The translations under genes were made by a program, and so were the position numbers. This document shows positions 23,811-34,576 of a stretch of DNA of 64,000 nucleotides, one piece after another (position 1 is the stretch's first letter; each line of letters begins with the position of its first letter). This DNA comes from Telopea speciosissima (lineage: Eukaryota > Streptophyta > Magnoliopsida > Proteales > Proteaceae), in assembly GCF_018873765.1 (NCBI RefSeq), contig NC_057919.1:68752984-68816983 (forward strand). Reading direction: 5' to 3'. The notes under the pieces were generated by a model. It was not told the origin of the DNA, did not search any database, and saw nothing but the letters and a program-made list of their open reading frames with translations.

Positions 23811-24806
23811 TTAAGCTTGAATTCGATGTTCATCTCCATTGTCGAGATCGATCTCTGCAGTAGTACTGCAACTCAGTCCTGTCGCCGAAGAAGGAGAGAC
23901 AATACCTTTCCATTCTCTGCTAAATATTCTCTTCAACGATTGAATTCGGCCTTCCGGGGACTTCAATGGAGATTTCAATCCCTGAACACCCGGCGAACCC
24001 AAGCACAGCTGCTGCTCCTCTAAGCCTCTCAAAGTATCGTTCCTTCGTGGAACCTCAATCGAAATAGTCACCGCCTCCGATGTCTTCTCCCGAGTCCCCA
24101 AAGACGAAGAAGCTGCCGAGGAAGAAGGTGGAGAGGAGGAAGTGGACGAAGGCGAGGAGCAACCTGTTTCGAATTCATCGTGGTGACAAGATGGGCAGAG
24201 ACCAGAACTCGGCCCTGGTTCCGGCTCTGCCACCGTAACAGCAACTTCAACCGGAGTTCCATTGGGGTTCGCCGGAGGAATCTCCGAAGTAACGAGAGTT
24301 CTACAGAGTGGACAGGTAGAGTGAGAGTGGAACCACATGTCGATACAGTCTATGTGGAAGCTGTGATTGCATTTAGGAAGGAGACGACCTTTCTCGTCAT
24401 CTTCAAATTCAGATAAACACACGGCGCATTCTAGCACTTCACCACCGTGAGTGGCGGAGGAATACACAAAAGTGGGAAGAGATTTAAGGACGGATTCATC
24501 GAGGCCGCGGGAGGCGACAAAGACACTATTGGCAGGGTCGATGGAGAAGACGATGCGGGTATGGCGGACTCGGCGACGACGGTTCCGTCGTGTGTGGTTG
24601 CGCCTACTGGACCGGAGGAGGAACCAACGAGCGTAGATGTGGAGACAGACGATCAGGATTACGACGGTGAATAGTATAATTATTGCGCTCAACATTATCT
24701 TTCCGCTCAGGGCGTAGCTGCTGCTCTGCGTGTAGGCGTAGCCTCGTGGGTCACCGCCGCTACCGTTCTCCTTTCCAGGTTCCATTCCTTCTTGTAAAAA
24801 CCTCAT
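23811..24806 (-). CDS. RING-H2 finger protein, ATL family E3 ubiquitin ligase
   Basis: An intronless 331-residue protein with the ATL layout. A short N-terminus is followed by one transmembrane helix at about residues 36-58 ([19 protein letters not shown]), a basic stretch ([10 protein letters not shown]), and the GLD motif at 101-103 ([13 protein letters not shown]). The RING-H2 finger at 127-168 has ligands Cys127, Cys130, Cys146, His148, His151, Cys154, Cys165 and Cys168, with the ATL-typical Trp158 and Pro166. The tail has a poly-Ser low-complexity region near 218-240 and a Lys/Arg-Ser C-terminal part. ATL proteins are membrane-anchored ligases that take ubiquitin from E2 enzymes, often in defence or stress signalling; the target here is unknown. 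Met8 is an alternative start. The high local GC fits a single-exon ATL gene. Confidence 0.93.
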   Translation of the reverse strand: MRFLQEGMEPGKENGSGGDPRGYAYTQSSSYALSGKIMLSAIIILFTVVILIVCLHIYARWFLLRSSRRNHTRRNRRRRVRHTRIVFSIDPANSVFVASRGLDESVLKSLPTFVYSSATHGGEVLECAVCLSEFEDDEKGRLLPKCNHSFHIDCIDMWFHSHSTCPLCRTLVTSEIPPANPNGTPVEVAVTVAEPEPGPSSGLCPSCHHDEFETGCSSPSSTSSSPPSSSAASSSLGTREKTSEAVTISIEVPRRNDTLRGLEEQQLCLGSPGVQGLKSPLKSPEGRIQSLKRIFSREWKGIVSPSSATGLSCSTTAEIDLDNGDEHRIQA

Positions 24807-25430
24807 TCTCGGAGCACAGACGGGGAGACAGATTGTTTCAGTTTATAAGACAAACGCTGGCAACGAAACACACGAGAGGAGCTGAGGGGATGATTACATA
24901 ATAGAGAAGAAGGAAGAATTTAAGGGGTTTTATTGGGAGAAAAGAAGAGGAAGGACTGGAAGAGGATGATAGGAACCTTCCTTGTGTTTATGAGTAAAGA
25001 GGAGTCTCATCTGATCTGACCCCTCTCGCTTGTTATTCAAAAATACCTTTTAAAGGACGCGGGGTTTGGCACACTAATTTTATGAAATTACCAAAAAAAA
25101 ACCCTCAATGAAGTGTAATTTGCAATGAATTATTGAGAAGAAACTGCAGCGTAGGGTTAGGAGCGAGGAAAGTCAGGCGGGACCCACTCGTTGGAAAAGA
25201 TGATGTTAGCGGCTTGTACACGAGATTTCCCTCAAACTATGGAAATCTGGAAGAAGAAAAAGAGAGTCAAATTTGCTTGGCAGTCAATCCATCAATTTCA
25301 TGTGAAGAAAGAAGCCAAGTTTCCTTCCAACCCTAATCTGTAGGAATAGGTTTCAAGAATCAACCTGTTACTCTCTTAAATCAGAATAGGCGATTCAGAA
25401 CAGAATTGGACTTGATTGATCTCGATTGTA
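24807..25430. other. ATL gene upstream region; no other gene
   Basis: On the minus strand this is the leader and promoter side of the ATL gene. A weak TATA-like TCTTATAAAC lies at 24841-24850, too near the start codon to be convincing. The plus-strand frame at 25133-25336 has no family features. Confidence 0.4.
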
Positions 25431-25435
25431 GACGT

Positions 25436-26311
25436 TATAGAACAGTTGATTCTAGGTTCTGTATCGTATCCGTTGATACCTATTGGTATTGGTTGATATC
25501 GATACGATACTGATTGATACATTTATTTTTTTATAAATAAAATATAATGTATTGAGTGTACCGTCTGATACAGATTGATTGATACGATTCAAACAATGCA
25601 TTAAATCGACATTAATACGTATCGATACAATTTAATATGTATCGATTTGTATCGATACATATCAAGATATATCAGTTGATACAGCTTGATACATATCGAT
25701 ACACTCGATACAAAGTACTTAAACCCTCTGTTTACTTATAAAGTCAACACAGCAAGTCTAGATCTAGAGGTGGAAAAAACACCCTAAACCTAGTTGGAAA
25801 ACCTTGAAATCTTGCTTTTAAACTCAATTTTTCACACGTAACTCCTTGGGACTTTCATTCAACACTTGAAAACGAATCAAGGAGTGGAAAAACATCATCC
25901 TTTGCATCATTCAATAAACTTAGATCAAAGATTGAAGGAGATTTCATAGGAATAAGGTACGCTTTTTGAAAAAACATGATCTCTTTACTCAAATCATGTT
26001 TTTTTAATTCTGCTTTTTCACTATAAATCCATGCACTTAGGTTAAACTAAGCTATCAGATGTATAAAACTTGAAAATTAGCAAGGATTTGAACTCAAATC
26101 CATGATTTTTCGCTCATTTTACTGTACATGCATGATAGAGTGACTCTATATTGCTTGTTTATATTGTTTTTTTTTTTTTTTTTTTCAAAAGTTTATATTC
26201 ATGTGTATTTTGACAATTTCTATGCGTTTTTAGACAATTCGATACGTATCTCTGATATGATACGTCACTTAAAATCACCTGACTGATACGATACCCGATA
26301 CTTTGAACCTT
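25436..26311. repeat. GTATCGATAC-type palindromic-motif repeat
   Basis: Dense GTATCGATAC, GATACGATAC and TTGATACATATCGATACA units at 25460-25710, an A/T-rich middle, and GATACGATACCCGATACTTTGAACCTTG at the right end. That terminal ACCTTG matches the right end of the MITE at 14394-14687. I could not find a matching 8-bp duplication, so the left boundary is uncertain. Confidence 0.5.
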
Positions 26312-27290
26312 GGCTTTTAGGATCGATTTTGGCTGGGATTGGATCAAAATTGATTCTAAGTTTAAAATCCTAGATCTATTAATAGGCCAAGATCAAAAGC
26401 TTCCCTCTTGGAAGTGAGGGTCTAGTGTAAAGGGTATTAACTTAAGATCAAAATCGATCTATTCATTAAGTTATTGGTTCGGTTCCATATCTGAATTTTA
26501 GAACCGATGAGTATATGGGATGGGTCTCCCAATGGTTCTAGGATCGTCAGATCAGTTTGGAATTGGCTGGTTTTGAAACTAGCAAGACCCATTTAAAATG
26601 CATATAATCATATACTTGGTGTTGGTGATTTGAATTTTAATCATTTTGGATGTACCGGTATTGCTTAGTAATGGAGATTTTCTTTTAAGTATTTTAGCTC
26701 ATATTTTTATTTGTATGTTCACGAATGGATATTTGGTTATTGCTATGCCTAGATAAAAATTTTAGAATTTTGGTCATTGTAATAATGCTTGGAATTGATT
26801 AGGAACTAGAACCGTCCCACCCATTAAGAAACAATTCTAAATCCCAGGTTTGGAACCAATTAGATTAACGGTCTGGTTCTAGTCTTCACTCTATTGGACC
26901 GAAACCAATCACAAATTGGAGTGATTATCCAAAATTGAACCGATTTGCACCAGGTCTAGAACATGGAGCCAGCTATGGCATATGTGCTTAATAGATCAAA
27001 AATAGGATCAAATCCTCTCCTCGATCTATTGAATATCAAGTATCAACAGCCAAGAGAGAATCCTAATATCTAAAAAAGAAATCTACCTATCTTGTAATTT
27101 CAGTTCTTATCTAGTTGATCTAAGAAATTATCCTATTTTTAAAATGGAAGTTGTTTCTTGCCCTACAGTGGAGGTGAGAGGCAATGAGGGCCCTTATCAG
27201 TTCAAATATAAGGGGCAGAGAAGTCAATCATCAGAGGAGGATAGAGGGGATGCTAGTGTAGACTACGCTCCTATATAGGAAACATTCTCC
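26312..27290. other. no gene; degenerate repeat
   Basis: Scattered GGTTCGGTTCC, GAACCGATG and ACCGAAACCAATC units suggest decayed copies of further palindromic-motif repeats. No coding frame is present. Confidence 0.4.
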
Positions 27291-27293
27291 ATT

Positions 27294-27297
<4 letters not shown>

Positions 27298-27329
<32 letters not shown>
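27298..27329. repeat. (GA)n microsatellite
   Basis: Sixteen uninterrupted GA units. Confidence 0.95.
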
Positions 27330-27336
<7 letters not shown>

Positions 27337-28094
27337 AAGACAAATATTACGACCATGCTTCTAATCATGTTAATTTTTTCTCATCATAAAGTTTTACATT
27401 AAAATTAAATGGCTTATATATGCATATTTTTTAAGGGAAATTTTCCTTCTCCTCGATGAAGAAGGTATTTTGTCACCGACGCATATCATGAAAGGTTTCC
27501 TTTTGGGTGGGTTAGCATAGTCATATTTCCTTTTGTGTTTTCAAAGCCGGATTGAAAGTGGACAATGAATCTAATATTGGTAAGTGATCACAATCAGGTT
27601 ATTGGATTTTGTTGTGTCACACCTTAATGGTATAAATGATATTGCAATGTGTGAACCTAAGATAATATTCTTTTAATGAGAAATGAAACCCTAATTTTCT
27701 TTTATAGGATTCAACTGTACTCTCACTCAATATATATAGTTGAAACTAACCCATTAAGTGATTGATATAAGAAACCTAAAGTTGACTTGAGAAGATCTGA
27801 CATTGATCGTGATGTGCAGTCAATGTAAATGGATATCCGAAAATCTGAATCCGATCAGTATCCGTATCCGTTTAGAGATATCCGGGAAAATATTCGAATA
27901 CTCCGATAAAAAAATGTCTGGAAAAAAATCCTAATACTTAATAATAAAAAATTAAGTACATATTGATCTTGAGGGTTTTTGAAGATTCAACAGGCCGGAT
28001 CTAGAATATGAGGAAAAGAGAATCATGATCTAAGAGATATGGATTGAGAGTGAATTGTATCCCCTAGGGGGAGGAAGGTCCGGGTTACACAAGG
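27330..28094. other. no gene; MITE fragment
   Basis: A piece at about 27830-27905 (CAATGTAAATGGATATCCG, CCGTATCCGTTTAG) is one end of a TAGGGATGTAAATG-family hAT MITE. Nothing else is recognisable. Confidence 0.4.
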
Positions 28095-28236
28095 CAGAGA
28101 TGTAAACGGATGGTTTAAAATCCTAATTCGATCCGTATCTGAATCCATCCGAATCCGTTTGGAGGTATCCATATTTGACCAGGAAATATCCGGATCCGAT
28201 CGCATCCAATCCATATCCAATCCATTTACATCTCTA
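28095..28236. mobile_element. hAT MITE, TAGGGATGTAAATG family, copy 2
   Basis: The ends AGAGATGTAAACGGAT and ATCCATTTACATCTCT are inverted, with GGATCCGAT-like units inside. It is a shorter relative of 57732-57990. The flanking 8-mers do not match well, so this is an old or rearranged copy. Confidence 0.65.
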
Positions 28237-28543
28237 CATGGAGGGAGTGTATGAGAAGGGAATCATTGTCAGACACGGTGTTATCAACAGCCATGGATTT
28301 AGGTACATCATTATTGTCTCTGTTCTTGTTATCGTATGCTCATTGATCTCCAAGATTTGCATTCCACATAAGTTTACTTCTATACCATTGATCCACGATA
28401 GGTATCAACTTGTAAGGGCATTTCAGACATTCAATTATTAGAGGGAATAATAATGAGCATAAATTTGCATGTTTAGTTCACGTAAGGTTCAAACCCTTTT
28501 CAATTCATTCTCCCACAAAAAAAAAAGAGTTTGGAGAAAGATA

Positions 28544-28857
28544 TTTTGTGCACGCCAAGCAGCTGTGACACGACCATGCACAAAAATGGAGATTTAAATT
28601 ATTAAAAAGGAGAAAAGTTTCATGCTAACTGAGTCAACATTTAAATTATAAAATATAAAATAGAAATATGTGATTGAAGTGTTGACAATGTTTCTTACGC
28701 CATGGAAACCATCCCCTTGAATTTATATAAATGAAAAAACATTTGCCAAAAGGTTTTGTGCACGCCAAGCACTGGCCCTGTACATGATAACACAGTCAAC
28801 ATTTCAGCTATGAAACAGAAATATTCGTTGAAATGCTGACAACAACAACTCCTAAAA
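28544..28857. repeat. direct duplication of about 200 bp
   Basis: TTTTGTGCACGCCAAGCA followed by GTCAACATTT, AGAAATAT and TGTTGACAA occurs at 28544-28690 and again at 28756-28855 in the same orientation. The copies have diverged. Origin unknown. Confidence 0.65.
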
Positions 28858-29755
28858 ATTTTAAACTTTATTTCTTCATTGTCCATATATCTACATAAAT
28901 AAATAAATAAAGAGCAAATTACATGTACCTCTCCTCTCCTGGTGTTTGAAACAATAACAAAACATCTATCATAGTTTTACCATTTACGTGTATAACTTTC
29001 TGGTGACTCACGGTGTTAGTGAGTTGTTAGTTTTGATAGTAAAAAGACACTCTTTTACTTCCATGACTTATTTTAAATACCATTTTACGCTAAAACATCC
29101 TCTCTAAGTTATTCTTGTATCCTCTTATTTGGCGAATGATGTGATTTTTCTATATAGTTGGAAGATAAAAGAGGACCATATGTAGCTGAACCCAATTTTT
29201 ATCTTTGTAATTTTTTTTTTCTCCGAAGAAATAACAACTCAGATAATTGAAATAAGACTTCAAGCTCTTTCGATAATTTCTTCAATCTGAGTGTCTGAGT
29301 TGTATTGATAGGTTAAATTATGAATTATCACCCATAAACTCATAATGGAACTTGAAATATCACATAAATCTGAGTTGTATTGAAGTGTTCGAGGGGGGAG
29401 GGGAAAGGATTCGTAGATCACAGAGAACTAGAAAATGACCAATCAATGTTTGGATCCATTTGGATCTGGGTACAAGAATTTGACATGTCCAACTTGTTTT
29501 ATGCTCTCTCTCTTGGAGTTGGAGGCAAAGGTCAAGGCATGAGAGAGCTCGGCTAAATTTTCAATTGGTATGGAAATGCTAATTAATTTTGAACAGCTAT
29601 TAATCCAAATTGGTCCTCAAAATGATTATTAGTTTTTAATTTTTGGTGTAAAGATTAAAAAATAATAATGGTTTTAAGAACCGCTTCGAAGTAATGGTAC
29701 TGAATCCAAATCTCAGAACTGACAGGCGAAACATAATTAAGAAGAAATGAGTTCT

Positions 29756-29902
29756 TCTGCACGTACCAACAGGTGAACGTACATGTGAGAGCCAACTACT
29801 TGTCCTATTTTTACCATTTATAATAAAAGAAGGGTTTTTTTTAAAACAAAATTAAATTGTGATTGGCTCTGAGATGTACGTTCACCTATTGGTACGTGCA
29901 GA
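29756..29902. mobile_element. foldback MITE with long inverted ends
   Basis: TCTGCACGTACCAACAGGTG on the left is answered by the near-complement CACCTATTGGTACGTGCAGA on the right, and the inverted repeat extends through CGTACAT. The 147-bp element is related to 14197-14310. Confidence 0.75.
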
Positions 29903-30117
29903 TAATCCATTCTCAAAGAAATTCAAGTGTATAGAGTGAACTTCATTTCCCACCATTATTAATTTTCAAAATTCCCCATCGATTAGATGTGCTTGTTTGT
30001 TTATGGTTTAGTTAATGACATTTCCACAATGTTTAGATCATTTGATGCAATTTGATTGCAACATTTTTGTTTCTCAGATTACTTCTTCTGGTCAAGGTGA
30101 CTATTTTGTTGATTAAT

Positions 30118-30347
30118 ATGGAGAGATTCTCTTATAGAGATCATATTCTGGTGGGATTAGGGCACGGTAGTCCTTAGACATCAGTCGGGAACCACAGTTC
30201 TTTACCAAATACCCCGTCCAGAAACTCCGATGTGGTGGATTTCAATGACGTATTTGGTGACCTTCTGCAGCATTCTTCAGTACATGAACTGCGACACAGT
30301 GTTGGTGATAACTCTGGATTCATGCGTATGGAGAAGAAGAGAAGGAG
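30118..30347 (+). pseudogene. JAC1-like (auxilin-type J-domain protein) first-exon remnant
   Basis: The frame opened by the ATG at 30118 reads MERFSYRDHILVGL, then hits TAG at 30175. It continues in frame with SRNSDVVDFNDVFGD and SSVHELRHSVGD. The pattern MERFS..(R)NSDVDFxDVFGG..SSxxExRxS is, from memory of the family, the N-terminus of plant 'J domain-containing protein required for chloroplast accumulation response 1' proteins, auxilin-like factors in blue-light chloroplast movement. No J domain or later exon follows, and similarity fades after about 30330. Lying inside a candidate Mutator element, it may be a captured fragment rather than a dying native gene. The in-frame stop makes it non-functional. 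The donor identity is my least certain point. Confidence 0.5.
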
Positions 30348-30599
30348 AAGAAGCAGTTGCCTCTTGCAGTTCAAGGTTGTTCAAACAGATAAGGAAAGAA
30401 CATAGAGAAGAGGTAGATTCTTACCTTAGAGCTATGGTGTTGCAGGTCTTCAATGGTAAATAAATGCAGTTTCAAACATATGGGATGAATTACTCAAACC
30501 AGGTGCGGTTGTAATTTTTTCAAAACGTGGGGATTACGTGAGTTTTCTACTAGTTCAAGGGGAGGTACTAGTAATTTACTCAAAAAAAAAAAAAAACCG

Positions 30600-31580
30600 C
30601 ATATGCCAAACCACACGAAAACATGGAGATAAAATAGTACTTTCCACAAGATATGTAACGATTATCGTTACAGAAAGGGCAGTTAAGGTTGCAGAAGGGG
30701 AAGAGGAATAGGAAATGCTCACTTTGAGGGCAGCGACCTCCTAGAAACAGGGAAGAAGAAGATAGACGGGAGAGAGAATTGATATTTCTTCATTCCTCTT
30801 TACAACCTCTTGTTTTACATTATATATCCAAATTCTAGCAAATTATCCATCTACCCCTAACAGACAAACCCAACACAATAACCCATCTACCTATGATCAT
30901 AACACATACATTATCATTAATTTGAGCAGCACATCCATACCTCCTGAGGAGATTGTAAACCCTGCCCCCTTAAAATTTTCATCCATATCCGATCTAAAAA
31001 TTGGTACATCATAACCACTCTGTGTACCATATACTTGATTACAAACAAAAACGAGAAAAACAATTATGAACAAATAATCCGAATAAAAACCACCACAAAT
31101 TGTATGATAATTGATTCATTCAAGCATTCAGAAGCAAAAGGATATGTAGATCCCTGAATGCAGATATTTCACCTCTGAATATTAACAACTACTCTCAAGT
31201 TTAACTTTAAGCTCCAACCACAACCGTAGAATTGAGGTTTAACAGTAAATCATTAATTTGACAGTAAGCACAGAAGTGAAATCACCGAAAAACTTGGCAC
31301 AAGGTGGGCTATCATTTCAAACCAGTCCAATATCTGCATAGTTTTCCAAAGTCAGGGGACTTGATTCTTTCTTGTCAGCCATGGGGGGCTGCATCAAGGA
31401 GAATCGACATCAAGACTGTGTTTTGGTAGATAGACTCCTGTCTTCATGTTACTTACCTAGGATCTCATACTTTTGTTCCTGTCTTCATGTTAATTAACTA
31501 GATAGGCTCCTTCGTTAGCTTTATTTACAGCTTCATTGTAAATTTGTAACCACACATCATTCACTGGATATAGGAAACTG
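30600..31580. other. no recognisable gene
   Basis: A/T-rich sequence with no frame above background. A CT-poor segment at 30780-31080 has an LTR-like look, but no termini can be set. Confidence 0.4.
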
Positions 31581-31612
31581 CTTAACAACTAAATAAGTGT
31601 TTTGGCAGTTCC

Positions 31613-32224
31613 TTGGTGGTTTTGGTTGGCCCCTTCAATTTTTCCTTTCCAAACAAGGGGATTAGTTCTTTACCAGAAAGATATTTTCCCTGCTTTAAGA
31701 AAGAAAATTTTGTTAAGCACCTTGACTCGAAATTCCAGGTGGAGGAGCATACCTGTGCAGAACCCAGTTCTTGTGGCAATGGGCAAGCCCTTTCAATGTC
31801 ATCTGCATGTAAGACTTGATGTTAGCATGAGAAAGAAATGAATTTCAAAACTCACAGATAAGGATCAGAGGAATCATCATTGCTGGGTAACTTACCATAA
31901 CTGAAGAGTGTTCAACTTTAGGTACTGATTTACAGGGTAAAGTGGAGATAGTTTGTAAATTTAAAGCAACTTATAATGAAAATACCAAGAAAGTAGATGA
32001 TGTAAGTCAAAAGAAGGTCATTGTTCAAAACATGGTTTCATACTAGGATATTGGATAAAAGTTACATTTGAATCCACTAAACTCTCATATGTTCATTTTA
32101 TCGAAAGGAAAAATTCTATTGTCATCCCTAAAAATGCAACTGATAATTCAATGGCTCGCCCAAGAAGAAGGTCTTCATCTAGTGTTGTGCCTGTAGATTC
32201 ACGTGATTCAGGATGTCAGATATA
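31613..32224 (+). pseudogene. possible gene remnant, unidentified
   Basis: Two plus-strand segments look protein-like in composition. One is 31613-31811 ([20 protein letters not shown]), with a GTAAGA donor-like end at 31811. The other is about 32070-32224, ending ARPRRRSSSSVVPVDSRDSG then a stop. Between them the frame is broken by stops. I do not recognise a family, and either segment could be chance. Confidence 0.2.
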
Positions 32225-32281
32225 AAGAATTTCGTCAACTATTAATCACGTATTAATAAAATTCAATATACATAAGGATAC

Positions 32282-32678
32282 CTCATCATTATCCAAATTT
32301 GAGCCTTGCAAAACATTATTGCCTTGTCGGTTCCCAAGTAAGAGTTGCTGGAGCATTGCTACTTGTGACTGCAGACTGGCGATATCAACCGCATTTTTCT
32401 TGTGCATTTCTTCATACTTCTTGTCCTTTTCTTCATTCTTCTTTTTCTCTTCCTCCCAAGCTGCCACCTGAGACCGGAAATCCTGATTCTCGCGCAAGGC
32501 TTGCGCACGTCTTATCGTCTCCTGCTCAAGGTCTCCTGGGCTAACACCAACTCCATACTTGTGCACCCGGTCATGGATATCCTTTCCCATTACCTCAGTT
32601 GATATATCATCATTAGCTGCTTTGCCATTTTGTGACTGTTCAGGCAGCTGGCTCAGCTTGGCTGTAAATTTTGCCTGC
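32282..32678 (-). pseudogene. CACTA (En/Spm)-type plant transposon protein, exon fragment
   Basis: A minus-strand exon-like frame bounded by an acceptor (ATTGCAG|GC at 32678) and a donor (GATGAG|GTATCC at 32282). It reads AKFTAKLSQLPEQSQ, then HDRVHKYGVGVSPGDL, then a charged coiled coil (AAWEEEKKKNEEKDKKYEEM) and a hydrophobic heptad end (QVAMLQQLL). This order, a 'V.GYGVGVTP'-like motif before a coiled coil, is that of the second protein of plant CACTA elements or host genes derived from it. No CACTA terminal repeats or TNPD-type transposase were found nearby, so it is probably a fragment. Confidence 0.45.
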
Positions 32679-32819
32679 AATTAATTGTAAAACAAGTATA
32701 AGAAAATAATATAGTAGGATCTAGCAAAGTGCTTCTGAAGGAACAATTACCCTTCAAGTATAAGCAGGTCTCATGCAAAGAAGTATCAAAAAGAAGTAAT
32801 AAATGAAATAAAACATTTA

Positions 32820-34567
32820 GAGTAAATTACATGGACCTCCCCTGTACTTTGGTCCAATTACAAGCAACCCCCAGTGTTTTGAACAATTACATCCACACCC
32901 CTGAAGGCAGACGGTGTTAGTGAGGTGTTAGTTTTGAAATGTAAAAGATAACTTTGCCCTTCTTTCTTCTTTTTCTTTTTCTTCCTCCTTCTGCAACCCC
33001 TTTCCTGCAACTCCGGCCCCACCCCTGCTGCCGGTCCCACCTCCCATCCCTGCCCCCACCCCCACCCCCTGTTGCTGGTTCCACCATTATTAAACTCCAA
33101 CTAAGTATTCCCCAACCCAAGAAACAGAACCCTGTAAAACGTCAAAATGCTCAAGACATCTATAAAACCTAGATGGGGTAGATCTCGAAGACAAGAAAAC
33201 CATGACAACCCATTTGAGGTCGCAATACAGAAAACCAGATCCCTCAATTAAAAACCTTAAAAACCCATTTCAACCCTCTTGCAATCCAGCCCCAATGCAG
33301 CAAGGAAAGGAGGGAGAGGAGTTGAAGGGTTTTTCTTCTCTAAAGGCTCTACAATTCATCAGCTATTAGGTCAGGACATCTTCTGGTAAGCCTAAAGGCC
33401 AATTGAATTTCTCATACAAGTTTGGCGATAAACTTACAGCCCCGGCACCGACCGTATCGAAGGAAGATGAACCTGTCACCGCCTACCCGGCGGCCGCAGG
33501 GACGAGTATGGCGTACCCACCACCTAGGTCTAGTGGTGGGTATCCTCCGCCGAAGGCATCCGGTTATCCTCCACCATCACAAGGAGCGGATCCATATCCG
33601 CCACAGCCGGTGGCAGGGTATGGGTATCCACCGCAGGGGGTTTACCAGCAGCCATGGCCTCCACCAGTGTATGGTTTTCCACCCGTGCCAGGTTACAGGT
33701 ACCCTCCGATGCAGCAGCAGCAACCGCCAAAGAAGAATAAGTTTGGGAGCTGAGTTGCCGGGAGGAGAGCTTGGTGGGCTTTTGATAGGAGATATTGTTT
33801 CTGACGCTGCCTATGATGGTGGTTATGACGATTCTGGTGGTTTTGATTTCTGATTTTTCCTTCTTTTTTTTTTCCTGAACCTCTTTCCTTCTTTGTATGT
33901 ATGTGAACCTTATAGTTTGATTTCTACCCCAAAAAAAAACTTATAGTTTGATTTTTTACAGCTCTTTCCCACCCAATCTGTCTTCGCTTTTTTCTTGCAG
34001 TGACAATTGGATTCTGGGTTCGCGACGGTTGCAGAATACACAGCCGAGAATGATTTAGATCTGAGAATTTGGAAGTTGTACGAAATAAAGGAGATCGTGT
34101 GATCGCCCATGAAAATGTTGTGGTAGAGGTGCTTATGAATAGGGCAACGCTCGAACCTTACTCCCATGGTGTGAAAGAAAATCTTCTTTTAAGGGGAGAG
34201 ACTGGGTTTTGAAATGTATACGCCAGAGTGGAGAGATTACTCCCCGCAGATTGCCGAAGATGACAGGCTGATATATGCAAGTCGCCGAAGAAGAAAGAGA
34301 TGAGATGGAAGATTAGGTTGGAACGATGGAAGGTTGAGGAGATGGGTTTGGGTTTTGTAATGTACGGGTTAAAGGGTAAAAATACATTAATGAAGGGTAA
34401 TATCGCCATTTATGAATGTTTTGCTTCAACTAACGGTTTCAACTTAACGGACTGGAGGTTACTTGTAAGCCCCACCATAGTAGAGGGGAGATCCATGTTA
34501 TTGTTCAAAACACGGGGGGTTGCTTGTAATTGGACCAAAGTACAGGGGAGGTCCATGTAATATACTC
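32820..34567. mobile_element. Pack-MULE carrying an SRC2-like gene fragment
   Basis: A 1748-bp element with inverted ends of about 70 bp that are nearly identical (GAG-TAAATTACATGGACCTC on the left; the complement ends CATGTAATATACTC on the right). The perfect 9-bp duplication AAACATTTA lies at 32811-32819 and 34568-34576, diagnostic of Mutator transposition. The right end also contains a second, diverged copy of the terminal sequence (about 34470-34510). It has no transposase. The interior holds a piece of a C2-domain SRC2-like gene (33345-33853), with poly-pyrimidine and UTR-like sequence on both sides. It defines the end sequence also seen at 28912. Confidence 0.92.
33345..33853 (+). pseudogene. 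captured C-terminal half of an SRC2-like C2-domain protein
   Basis: The frame reads the last strand of a C2 domain (SGKPKGQLNFSYKFG), then a Pro/Tyr-rich tail of YPPP and GYPPQ repeats, then KKNKFG. The tail LGGLLIGDIVSDAAYDGGYD and GGFDF follows in a different frame. SRC2-type proteins (soybean gene regulated by cold 2) end this way: C2 domain, GYPPP repeats, then a Gly/Leu-rich membrane-binding segment and an Asp/Tyr-rich C-terminus. Two lesions are visible: TAG at 33367-33369 where the family has Gln, and a frameshift near 33745. The N-terminal part of the C2 domain is missing. The plus-strand 351-bp frame starting at 33403 is therefore only an internal piece. Confidence 0.88.
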
Positions 34568-34576
34568 AAACATTTA

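Larger units (their letters stand above)
28912..30581. mobile_element. candidate Mutator-like element enclosing a JAC1-like exon
   Basis: The left end GAGCAAATTACATGTACCTC with subterminal GGTGTTAGTGAGTTGTTAG matches the left end of the Pack-MULE at 32820. The right end, read inverted, is GAGTAAATTACTAGTACC. The flanking 9-mers ATAAATAAA and AAAAAAAAA agree at 7 of 9, but both are A-rich, so this is weak support. The candidate encloses a broken JAC1-like exon and a younger MITE (29756-29902). Confidence 0.5.

Noticed and set aside
24180..24674. Plus-strand frames over the ATL gene
   Set aside because: They are antisense shadows of the ATL coding region; the minus frame carries all conserved RING-H2 residues.
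33403..33753. 116-codon Pro/Tyr-rich frame as a free-standing gene
   Set aside because: It is an internal piece of the SRC2-like fragment inside a Pack-MULE. The upstream in-frame stop and the downstream frameshift show it is not a native gene.
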